This document shows positions 57,237 through 64,000 of a stretch of 64,000 nucleotides of DNA, piece after piece. Origin of the DNA: Paenibacillus graminis (GTDB lineage Bacteria; Bacillota; Bacilli; Paenibacillales; Paenibacillaceae); contig NZ_CP009287.1 of NCBI RefSeq assembly GCF_000758705.1, forward strand, positions 3,348,001 through 3,412,000. Direction: 5' to 3'. The notes beneath the pieces were generated by a model. It was not told the origin of the DNA and searched no databases. It saw only the letters and a program-made list of their open reading frames with translations. Position 1 is the stretch's first letter, and every line of letters starts with the position of its first letter. The translations under genes were made by a program, and so were the position numbers.

Positions 57237-58445
57237 ATGAAATCGTTGACAGAACTATATAAGATTGGCAGCGGACCGTCCAGCTCACATACCATGGGGC
57301 CGGAGAAGGCGGCCAGAATCTTCAAATCAGAAAATGAAGACGCAGACCAATTCAAGGCGCTGATTTATGGTTCCCTTGCCAAAACAGGCAAAGGCCATAT
57401 GACGGACAAGGCCATTATTAGAGCACTGTCACCCGTCCGGGCGGAGATTCAATTTGTTCCACAAGCCGATTTTGTTCTGCCCCATCCTAATACCATGGAC
57501 TTTTTCGCTTACAAAGAAGGGCGGCAAACCACATCTATGCGTGTTCTAAGTATCGGCGGCGGGGACATCGTTATTGAGGGGCGGGAGGAGATGCAGGCGC
57601 CCGATGTCTACCCGGAGAACACCTTTGCAGAAATCAGTACAATTTGTAAAGCGAATCATATCCGCCTAAGCGATTATGTTGAGCAGTGTGAAGGCAAACA
57701 GATCTGGGATTTTCTAAGTGGGATTTGGGAAGCGATGAAGCGTTCGATCAACGAAGGGCTATCTGCTACAGGTATTCTGGAAGGCGGTCTTAATGTCGAA
57801 CGCAAGGCGCAGTATCTGTATCATCAGCGGCATATTGATGAGAGTCCGGAGACGCGGGAGAACAGGATCGTCAGCGCCTATGCATTCGCCGTCAACGAAC
57901 AGAATGCCGCCGCCGGCACAATCGTAACGGCCCCGACCTGCGGGGCCAGCGGTGTCGTGCCGGCCGCGCTCCGGTATATGCAGCAAAAGAAGCATGTCCC
58001 GGACGAACAGGTCCTCCGGGCTCTGGCAGTCGGCGGGCTCATTGGCAACCTGGTCAAGCAGAACGCCTCCATCAGCGGTGCTCAATGCGGCTGCCAGGCG
58101 GAGGTTGGCACTGCTTGCTCTATGGCATCGGCTGCACTGGCAGAAATGTCTGGTATGAGGATCGACCAGATTGAGTATGCGGCGGAGGTTGCCATGGAGC
58201 ACCATTTGGGGTTAACCTGTGATCCGATTAACGGACTTGTGCAAATCCCTTGCATTGAACGGAATGCTGTGGGAGCGATGCGGGCGATCAATGCGCTGAG
58301 TCTGGCCAACTTCTTATCTGATACCCGTAAGATATCTTTTGATCTGGTTGTGCAGACCATGTATGAAACAGGTCTGGATATGAACAGTAGTTACCGCGAA
58401 ACTTCAGAAGGCGGGCTCGCTAAGCTCTACAAAATAGACAGTTAA
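57237..58445 (+). CDS. L-serine ammonia-lyase, iron-sulfur type, single chain
   Basis: A 402-residue single-chain L-serine dehydratase that turns L-serine into pyruvate and ammonia. The beta-type domain comes first (IGSGPSSSHTMGPEKAA near residue 10) and the alpha-type domain follows with cysteines for a 4Fe-4S cluster in APTCGASGVV, SGAQCGCQAEVG and QIPCIERN. Bacillus splits this enzyme into two subunits (SdaAA and SdaAB). I chose the ATG at 57237, since the one at 57228 abuts AAGGGGG. As the last gene of the operon it may consume serine released by the M20 hydrolase. Confidence 0.92.
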   Translation: MKSLTELYKIGSGPSSSHTMGPEKAARIFKSENEDADQFKALIYGSLAKTGKGHMTDKAIIRALSPVRAEIQFVPQADFVLPHPNTMDFFAYKEGRQTTSMRVLSIGGGDIVIEGREEMQAPDVYPENTFAEISTICKANHIRLSDYVEQCEGKQIWDFLSGIWEAMKRSINEGLSATGILEGGLNVERKAQYLYHQRHIDESPETRENRIVSAYAFAVNEQNAAAGTIVTAPTCGASGVVPAALRYMQQKKHVPDEQVLRALAVGGLIGNLVKQNASISGAQCGCQAEVGTACSMASAALAEMSGMRIDQIEYAAEVAMEHHLGLTCDPINGLVQIPCIERNAVGAMRAINALSLANFLSDTRKISFDLVVQTMYETGLDMNSSYRETSEGGLAKLYKIDS

Positions 58446-58475
58446 ACTCAGATGTAGGGTCCGCTAAGGAGTACC

Positions 58476-58542
58476 GTTGTAAGCAAAAAGAACGTCCCTT
58501 GCTGCCGGTTGGCAGGAAGGGACGTTCTTTTTGCGCTATATA
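58476..58542. repeat. Right copy of the duplicated terminator
   Basis: Nearly identical to 52568-52633: GTTGTAAG, then AAGAACGTCCCTT...AAGGGACGTTCTT with the same loop, then TTGCGCTATATA; only one extra T and a 4-5 base change before the stem differ. It serves the serine dehydratase gene and the convergent exporter gene. Confidence 0.9.
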
Positions 58543-58566
58543 TAAGGAGGCTGGAGTGGTAATAAG

Positions 58567-59469
58567 CTACAGATTCGCCCGCCGTTTCTTGAACAGCTTG
58601 AATGTACCTGGGACCCAGTGTGCTCTGCCAAGCAGCTCGGAGGCGACGATGCCGAGAAGTACCAGAGCCGCACCGGTGTAGCCCTGCATCGACAGCTGTT
58701 CTCCGGCAAACCAAAATCCGAACAAGGCGGCAAATACCGGCTCCATGGAGAAGATCAGCCCGGTACGGGCCGGTGTGGTATATTTCTGGGCGACAGGCTG
58801 AAGGATGAAGCCGCAGGCACTGCAAAAAAGGCCGAGCGCAAGGATTGCTATCCAGCCGGGCAGAGAAGAGGGCAGGGAAGGAGTCTCGAACAGAAACGAC
58901 AATACCAGCGCGAATCCTCCGGCGAAACCAAGCTGCAGAATGCCAATGCTGAGCGTATCGCAGGTTTTTACCGCTTGGCCTGTGATCAGAATCTGCACCG
59001 CGTAAAATACGGCGGACAAAATGCAGAGAATATCACCCGGCTGCATGTGCAGGGAAGAGTTCAAGGTCAGCAGCCCAATGCCGGCGATGGCGAGAACAGC
59101 CCCGAAGATTTGTGGGGGAGAGACTTTTTTTCTGAACACGAGCACATCGATCATCGGGACAAAAATTACGGTCAATGCGACGAGAAAGCCGGCATTCGAG
59201 GTGGTAGTGGTCTTCAGTCCGAAGGTGATGCAGGTAAAAACTCCGAGCAGGAGAAAACCCAGAAGTGCCCCATATTTTAATGTACGGGCATTTACTGTTC
59301 TAAGGCGTTTGTGAAACAAAATCGCTGCCAGAATAAAAGCAAGCCCAAAGCGCAGCGCAATGAGGTTGAACTCCCCGAGCGACCCCAGGCCCATCTTCAT
59401 GAACATATAAGAAGAACCCCAGAACATCGTTACTACAAAAAGCATCAGCTCAGCCTTAAGCGGCTTCAT
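58567..59469 (-). CDS. EamA/DMT-superfamily exporter
   Basis: A 300-residue membrane protein with ten segments in two EamA repeats, the drug/metabolite transporter pattern. Marks are TMFWGSSYMFMKMGL near residue 14 and FSMEPVFAALFGFWFAGEQL near 247. Such proteins export amino acids or other metabolites. The ATG at 59469 is 10 bases after AAGGA; earlier ATGs lack a ribosome binding site. It is divergent from a LysR gene, which probably controls it. Confidence 0.9.
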   Translation of the reverse strand: MKPLKAELMLFVVTMFWGSSYMFMKMGLGSLGEFNLIALRFGLAFILAAILFHKRLRTVNARTLKYGALLGFLLLGVFTCITFGLKTTTTSNAGFLVALTVIFVPMIDVLVFRKKVSPPQIFGAVLAIAGIGLLTLNSSLHMQPGDILCILSAVFYAVQILITGQAVKTCDTLSIGILQLGFAGGFALVLSFLFETPSLPSSLPGWIAILALGLFCSACGFILQPVAQKYTTPARTGLIFSMEPVFAALFGFWFAGEQLSMQGYTGAALVLLGIVASELLGRAHWVPGTFKLFKKRRANL

Positions 59470-59510
59470 TCCTTCATCATCCTTCATCATTTCAAGTTGC
59501 AAGCCACTAT

Positions 59511-59539
59511 AGTATAATATGCTCAAATCCATAAGTTAA
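59511..59539 (-). promoter_or_regulatory. Promoter of the EamA exporter gene
   Basis: On the minus strand TTAACT (plus 59534-59539), a 17-base spacer and TATACT (59511-59516). It lies between the divergent exporter and LysR genes. Confidence 0.55.
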
Positions 59540-59601
59540 CTGAATGTTTATCATGGAATACATGAGAAAACATCATGTAATATCAGGAGGTGCATAGCAG
59601 T

Positions 59602-60468
59602 TTGAGCATCAGCAAATATGAGGTGTTCCTAAAGGTAGTGGAGCTTGGAAGCCTGACCCGGGCCGCAGAGGTGCTGGGCTTCACCCAATCGGGAATCAGC
59701 CACACGCTCAGCAGTCTCGAAGCCGAATTCGGCTTCACCCTGCTGCTGAGGAACCGCTCGGGAGTCAGGCTGACAGTCAACGGCGAGCAGGTGGTCCAGC
59801 CCATCCGGGAGATCATCAAATGGAATGAGCAGCTGAAGCAGCAGGTCGCAGACATCCATGGACTGGAGACAGGTACGATTACCATCGGCACCTTCACCAG
59901 CGTTTCGGTTCACTGGCTGCCGGGGATGATTAAGCAGTTCCGCAGGGAATATCCCTATATCGGGTTTAAGCTCATGGAAGGCGGTTATCTGGAGATTGAG
60001 CAGTGGATCGAGGCCGGAGTGGTGGATTGCGGATTTCTTTCTTTGCCCACAAGGGAGAATTTTGAGGTGTTTCCGCTGAAGCAGGACCGGATGCTGGCCA
60101 TTCTCTCCAAAGAGCATCCCCTGAGCAAGGCCCCCTATATGCCGCTTGCCCAAATCGCCCATGAGGATTTCATTATCCCCAAGGCGGGTTCTGATTACGA
60201 TGTCAGAAGGGTGCTGGAAAAGGCAGCAATCAAGCCGAATATCAAATTCTCCGCGGGGGATGATTATGCCATTATTGCCATGGTTGAAAACGGGCTTGGC
60301 ATCAGTATTCTGCCGGAGCTGGTCATCCAGCGCCAGAACCATAACGTCGCCGTGCTGGAGCTTGAAGAACGCAGCTTCCGTTCACTTGGCATCGCCGTGC
60401 ATTCGATGAAATATGCTTCTCCGGCGACCAAACGTTTTCTGGGGCATGTCCAGTCCTGGTTCAAATAG
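59602..60468 (+). CDS. LysR-family transcriptional regulator
   Basis: A 288-residue LysR-type regulator. The winged helix is at residues 1-60 (VVELGSLTRAAEVLGFTQSGISHTLSSLE contains the helix-turn-helix), and the periplasmic-binding-like effector domain covers about 90-285 (ETGTITIGTFTSVSVHWLP). The TTG at 59602 is 11 bases after AGGAGG; a GTG at 59590 overlaps that site. Divergence from the EamA exporter gene suggests that it controls that gene in response to the exported compound. Confidence 0.9.
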   Translation: MSISKYEVFLKVVELGSLTRAAEVLGFTQSGISHTLSSLEAEFGFTLLLRNRSGVRLTVNGEQVVQPIREIIKWNEQLKQQVADIHGLETGTITIGTFTSVSVHWLPGMIKQFRREYPYIGFKLMEGGYLEIEQWIEAGVVDCGFLSLPTRENFEVFPLKQDRMLAILSKEHPLSKAPYMPLAQIAHEDFIIPKAGSDYDVRRVLEKAAIKPNIKFSAGDDYAIIAMVENGLGISILPELVIQRQNHNVAVLELEERSFRSLGIAVHSMKYASPATKRFLGHVQSWFK

Positions 60469-60497
60469 GGATTGACGCCAACCGATCTTCGTGAGAG

Positions 60498-60520
60498 AAT
60501 GTACGCGTGTACATTATAGT
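60498..60520 (+). promoter_or_regulatory. Operator and -10 box of the lacI-led sugar operon
   Basis: AATGTACgcgtGTACATT (60498-60515) has perfect 7-bp arms and a CG-rich centre typical of LacI-family operators. It runs into TATAGT (60515-60520), so a bound repressor would block RNA polymerase. Confidence 0.7.
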
Positions 60521-60561
60521 GGATTTGAGGGGAGCTTAGACTCCCAGAATATTTGGAAAGG

Positions 60562-61614
60562 ATGATTGCTATCGCAAGCCGCAAAGAAGTTGCCGAGCTT
60601 GCCGGAGTTTCCGAAGCGACAGTCTCCCGTGTGCTGAACAATGTCGGTCCGCTGAAGGAAAAGACGAAGGAGAAGGTTCTTGCAGCCGCCAGGGAACTGG
60701 GTTATACGCCCAGCTCGCTTGCCCGCAGCTTTGCCCGCAGGCGCAGCGGCAACCTGGGCGTCATCATGCCTTATCTGCCCAAAGCCCGGTTGTTCTCTGC
60801 GTATTATTTCTCCGAGATTCTGAGCGGAATCGGCAGCCGGGCCAGGGAAGAGGGCTATGATCTGCTGATGATTTTCCGCGATGCCGATGAGCCGCTGGAT
60901 TACTGCGGGCTCTTCCGTATGCGCAAGGTGGATGCCTGCATTGTGCTGGGTGCCAAGGAAGAAGCAGGAGAGCTTGCCGCGCTGCGGCAGCTCAAGCAGG
61001 AAGGGCATCCTTACTGCCTGATCAACCAGCATTTTGCGGGTGAGGGCTTCCATGAGGTGGATGCCGATCATGTGGAGGGCTGCCAGCTTGCGGTGAAGCA
61101 TCTGCTGCAGCAGGGCTTCAGCCGGATTGCCTTCCTGAATGGTCCGCAGGCCTATTCGAACAGCCGGGACCGGCTGGAAGGATATATGCGGGCATTTCAG
61201 GAGGCGGGCATTCCGGCAGACCCTTCGCTTTTGTTCGAAGGGAATTTCAGCCGCAGAAGCGGAATTGCGGCTGCACAGGCGATTGCCGCACAGCTGGAGC
61301 GCATAGAGGCTGTGGCGGTGGCCAATGACCGGATGGCCATTGGCCTGCAGCAAGGCCTCCGGGAGCTGGGCATCCCCGCAGAGCAGATGCCCGCGATCGT
61401 CGGCTATGACGATTCGGATGCCGCAGAGCTCACAACTCCCGCGCTTAGCAGCGTGCGGGTACCCTTTTATCAGCTGGGGGAAATTGCTGCGGGCAAAGTG
61501 CTGGAACTGCCGGAGAGCGGAAGCGGGGATACGGTGCAGGAGATTATCCAAGTGAAGCTTCCTGCCAAGCTTATTGTGCGTGCTTCATCATTAAGATTAG
61601 GAGGGATTCAATGA
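60562..61614 (+). CDS. LacI-family transcriptional regulator
   Basis: A 350-residue LacI-type regulator. The DNA-binding domain is at the N-terminus (EVAELAGVSEATVSRVLNN), and the sugar-binding domain runs from about 60 to 340 (GNLGVIMPYLP, AVAVANDRMAIGLQQGLRELG, IVGYDDSD). The start is uncertain: the ATG at 60562 touches its GGAAAGG ribosome binding site, while an in-frame ATC at 60571 has good spacing and would give the family-typical (M)ASRKEVAELAG. A palindrome at 60498 suggests self-regulation. The stop overlaps the next gene by four bases. Confidence 0.9.
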   Translation: MIAIASRKEVAELAGVSEATVSRVLNNVGPLKEKTKEKVLAAARELGYTPSSLARSFARRRSGNLGVIMPYLPKARLFSAYYFSEILSGIGSRAREEGYDLLMIFRDADEPLDYCGLFRMRKVDACIVLGAKEEAGELAALRQLKQEGHPYCLINQHFAGEGFHEVDADHVEGCQLAVKHLLQQGFSRIAFLNGPQAYSNSRDRLEGYMRAFQEAGIPADPSLLFEGNFSRRSGIAAAQAIAAQLERIEAVAVANDRMAIGLQQGLRELGIPAEQMPAIVGYDDSDAAELTTPALSSVRVPFYQLGEIAAGKVLELPESGSGDTVQEIIQVKLPAKLIVRASSLRLGGIQ

Positions 61615-62774
61615 AACAGCTGCGCATCGGAATGATTGGATACAAGTTCATGGGCAAGGCGCACAGCAATGCCTACCGGAGTCTGCCGATGTTTTTCCCG
61701 AAGGCGTTGAAGCCGGAGATGGCAGTGCTATGCGGGCGGAATGCTGCTGCTCTGCAGGAGGCCGCAGCCCGGCTGGGCTGGTCGGATACCGTAACCGATT
61801 GGAGAGAACTGGTTGGCCGCGAGGATATTGATCTGATCGATATCAACGCGCCCAGTGATGCGCATAAAGAGATTGCATTGGCCGCGGCGAAGGCCGGAAA
61901 GCATATTTTTTGCGAGAAGCCCCTGGCTCTGACGCTTGCGGATTCCCGCGAGATGCTGGAGGCCGCAGAGGAAGCCGGAGTGATGCATATGGTTGGCTTC
62001 AACTACCGTTTCTCTCCGGCAGTCCGCCTGGCTAAGCGGCTGGTCGAGAGCGGACGGCTGGGACAGATCTATCATTTCCGGGCCTGGTTTCTGCAGGATT
62101 GGATTCTGGACCCCGAGTTCCCGCTGGTATGGAGACTGCAGAAGGAAATTGCCGGTTCCGGTTCGCATGGCGACCTCGGGGCGCATCTGATTGACCTGGC
62201 CCATTTTCTGGTTGGCGACATCCATGAGGTGATCGGCATGAGTGAAACGTTCATCAAGGAACGGCCTTTGGCTGCCGAGATGACGGGGCTTAGTGCCAAA
62301 GCGAATGCCGATGCTCCTAAAGGACCGGTAACTGTAGATGATGCTACGCTGTTCCTGGCGCGTTTTGCAAACGGTGCCATCGGCAGTTTTGAGGCTACGC
62401 GTTTTGCTGCCGGCCACCGCTCGACCAATTCCTTTGAGATCAACGGCAGTCTTGGAAGCGTGAAATTTGATTTCGAACGCATGAACGAGCTTGAGGTCTA
62501 TCTGACCTCTGACGAAGAAGATGTGCAGGGCTTCCGGCGGGTGCTCGCCACAGATCCGGCCCATGATTATGCCGAAGCCTGGTGGCCGCCGGGACATACG
62601 ATCGGTTTTGAGCATACCTTCATTCATGAATTTCTGGAGCTGTCATCAGCTGCCGCAGAAGGCCGCCAGCCGGTGCCGAATTTTCACGACGGGGTGAAAT
62701 GCCAGGCGGTGCTTGAGGCTGTCGAGCGTTCGGTGGAAGAGCGGCGCTGGGTCCAGTTGTCTGAAATGCAGTAA
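61611..62774 (+). CDS. Gfo/Idh/MocA-family oxidoreductase
   Basis: A 387-residue NAD(P)-dependent sugar or inositol dehydrogenase. The Rossmann fold starts with RIGMIGYKFMGKAHSNAYRS, the EKP motif is in HIFCEKPLALTL near residue 97, and the catalytic histidine is probably in GDLGAHLIDLAHFLVG near 193. It starts inside the lacI stop (ATGA). A ThuA-domain gene follows after 35 bases. Together they suggest degradation of an oxidised or unusual sugar; the substrate is not known. Confidence 0.92.
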   Translation: MKQLRIGMIGYKFMGKAHSNAYRSLPMFFPKALKPEMAVLCGRNAAALQEAAARLGWSDTVTDWRELVGREDIDLIDINAPSDAHKEIALAAAKAGKHIFCEKPLALTLADSREMLEAAEEAGVMHMVGFNYRFSPAVRLAKRLVESGRLGQIYHFRAWFLQDWILDPEFPLVWRLQKEIAGSGSHGDLGAHLIDLAHFLVGDIHEVIGMSETFIKERPLAAEMTGLSAKANADAPKGPVTVDDATLFLARFANGAIGSFEATRFAAGHRSTNSFEINGSLGSVKFDFERMNELEVYLTSDEEDVQGFRRVLATDPAHDYAEAWWPPGHTIGFEHTFIHEFLELSSAAAEGRQPVPNFHDGVKCQAVLEAVERSVEERRWVQLSEMQ

Positions 62775-62809
62775 TTCTATGCAATAATCCGGGAGAAGGA
62801 GTGACAATT

Positions 62810-63538
62810 ATGAAAAAAGCATTAATCGTATGGGGCGGCTGGGAAGGACATGAACCGGAACAGGTGGCCGGAGTGTTCGCCGGACTTTTGCGTGAAGCAC
62901 AGTTCGAGGTCGAGGTTGCCAATACGCTGGAAGCCTTCGCTGACGGCGAAAAGCTGCTGGGTTTGGATCTGATTGTACCTGTCTGGACGATGGGGGAAAT
63001 CTCGCAGGAGCTGGTCAACAAGGTGTCGGCAGCAGTTCAGAATGGAACCGGACTCGCGGGCTGCCATGGCGGGATGTGTGATTCGTTCCGCACGAATGTG
63101 GACTGGCAGTTCATGACTGGCGGGCAATGGGTGGCCCATCCCGGCAATGACGGTGTGCAGTATAAGGTGGAAATCTGTCAAAGCTCCAGCCCGCTGACCG
63201 CAGGCATTGAAGATTTCGATGTCACCTCTGAGCAATATTATCTGCATATCGACCCGGCTGTGGAGGTGCTTGCCACCACCCGGTTTCCGGTGATCCAAGG
63301 GCCGCATGCCACGAACAAGGCAGTCGATATGCCTGTAGTCTGGACCAAACGCTGGGGTCAGGGACGGGTCTATTACAACTCGTTGGGTCATCACGCCGAC
63401 ATCGTGGAGCTGCCGCCTGTAAAGGAACTGATGCGTCGGGGGCTCCTCTGGGCGGCAGAAGGAAAGCAGGAGGCTGCGGTGAACCCGAAACAAAACGCGG
63501 GAGCGGCCTACAGCGGCATGGCAGACAGCCAATTATAA
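62810..63538 (+). CDS. ThuA-domain protein
   Basis: A 242-residue ThuA-type protein with a class I glutamine amidotransferase-like fold. The start is MKKALIVWGGWEGHEP; GTGLAGCHGGMCDSFR near residue 82 and the YYNSLGHHADI stretch near 192 are characteristic. ThuA is linked to 3-keto-disaccharide breakdown in rhizobia, but the activity of most members is unknown. The ATG at 62810 follows GAAGGAGTGA. It lies between two Gfo/Idh/MocA dehydrogenase genes, a common arrangement in sugar catabolism. Confidence 0.9.
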   Translation: MKKALIVWGGWEGHEPEQVAGVFAGLLREAQFEVEVANTLEAFADGEKLLGLDLIVPVWTMGEISQELVNKVSAAVQNGTGLAGCHGGMCDSFRTNVDWQFMTGGQWVAHPGNDGVQYKVEICQSSSPLTAGIEDFDVTSEQYYLHIDPAVEVLATTRFPVIQGPHATNKAVDMPVVWTKRWGQGRVYYNSLGHHADIVELPPVKELMRRGLLWAAEGKQEAAVNPKQNAGAAYSGMADSQL

Positions 63539-63556
63539 GGCGGGAGCGATCAGGAT

Positions 63557-64000
63557 ATGAAAAAAGTCAAGGTGGGCATTATCGGCTGCGGTAAGATCAG
63601 CAGTATTTATATGGAAAATTGTCAAAAGTTTGCGATTCTGGACCTTGCTGCGTGCGCGGATATAGACCCCGCGCGAGCGGCAGAGCAGGCAGCCGCTTAC
63701 GGAATTCCTAACGTCTATACCGTAGATCAGCTGCTCGAAGACCCGGAGATTGAAATCGTAATTAATTTAACCATTCCGGCTGCACATGCCGGGATTAGTC
63801 TGCGGGCACTGGAGGCCGGCAAACATGTCTATGTTGAGAAACCGCTGGCGGTTACCAGAGAGGAAGGACGCAAGGTGCTGGAAACAGCCAGAGCCAAAGG
63901 GCTGCTGGTTGGCAGCGCCCCGGAAACCTTTCTGGGTGCCGGAATCCAGACCGCGCTGAAGATGATTGAGGATGGCGTGATCGGCAGGCCGGTGGCGGCG
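63557..64000 (+). CDS. Gfo/Idh/MocA-family oxidoreductase, cut by the window end
   Basis: The first 148 codons of a second dehydrogenase of this family: KVKVGIIGCGKISSIYMENC starts the Rossmann fold, and the EKP motif appears as HVYVEKPLAVTREEG near residue 95. It differs clearly from the dehydrogenase at 61611. It lies 18 bases after the ThuA gene in the same operon. The C-terminal substrate domain is outside the window. Confidence 0.93.
   Translation, partial: MKKVKVGIIGCGKISSIYMENCQKFAILDLAACADIDPARAAEQAAAYGIPNVYTVDQLLEDPEIEIVINLTIPAAHAGISLRALEAGKHVYVEKPLAVTREEGRKVLETARAKGLLVGSAPETFLGAGIQTALKMIEDGVIGRPVAA

Overview
The window reads as a chromosomal segment of a spore-forming, low-to-moderate GC Firmicute, most likely Paenibacillus. 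The evidence is the gene order rsmD-coaD-ylbJ-ylbL-tmcAL-ylbN-rpmF, then fapR-plsX-fabH-fabD-fabG-acpP-fabF-rnc-smc-ftsY; strong AGGAGG-type ribosome binding sites; frequent GTG and TTG starts; and sporulation-type genes (ylbJ, a yteA-like gene). No rRNA, tRNA or CRISPR array was seen, and I found no transposase or integrase gene.

Region 1 (1-1400) holds a small ATP-dependent DNA ligase on the minus strand and a gene-poor stretch with a tandem 11-bp repeat. Region 2 (1560-19520) is a conserved housekeeping block: rRNA methylation, CoA synthesis, tRNA modification, L32, the whole FapR-controlled type II fatty acid pathway, RNase III, condensin SMC and the SRP receptor. FapR control is supported by a near-canonical operator at 7383-7402. 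Synteny ends at the ftsY terminator; ylxM-ffh, which usually follow, are absent.

Region 3 (19600-31700) is accessory. It has a circularly permuted ATP-grasp / alpha-E / transglutaminase triad, an SDR dehydrogenase, a DUF2087 regulator with a GIY-YIG protein, HrpB helicase, a YflT-type stress protein, a homologue of the replication termination protein Rtp, and a YteA-like protein. Its intergenic DNA carries interspersed and tandem repeats. Region 4 (31800-46200) has a GpsB/DivIVA-like protein, a hybrid histidine kinase, a glucose PTS operon (glcT-crr-ptsG) with a visible RAT antiterminator overlapping a terminator, an ECF sigma / anti-sigma / ABC operon, an HxlR regulator divergent from a stand-alone GTP cyclohydrolase II, and an ABC-2 exporter.

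Region 5 (46400-52620) holds two TetR plus DHA2-type MFS efflux modules, each with a palindrome near its promoter. Region 6 (52640-58475) is the most unusual part. A regulator is divergent from an M20 amidohydrolase, two tandem 6-oxocamphor-hydrolase-like crotonases and an iron-sulfur L-serine dehydratase. The block is flanked by two nearly identical copies of one terminator (52568-52633 and 58476-58542), as if inserted as a unit. Region 7 (58560-64000) has an EamA exporter divergent from a LysR regulator, then a LacI-controlled sugar operon (lacI, Gfo/Idh/MocA dehydrogenase, ThuA-domain protein, second dehydrogenase) that runs off the window end.
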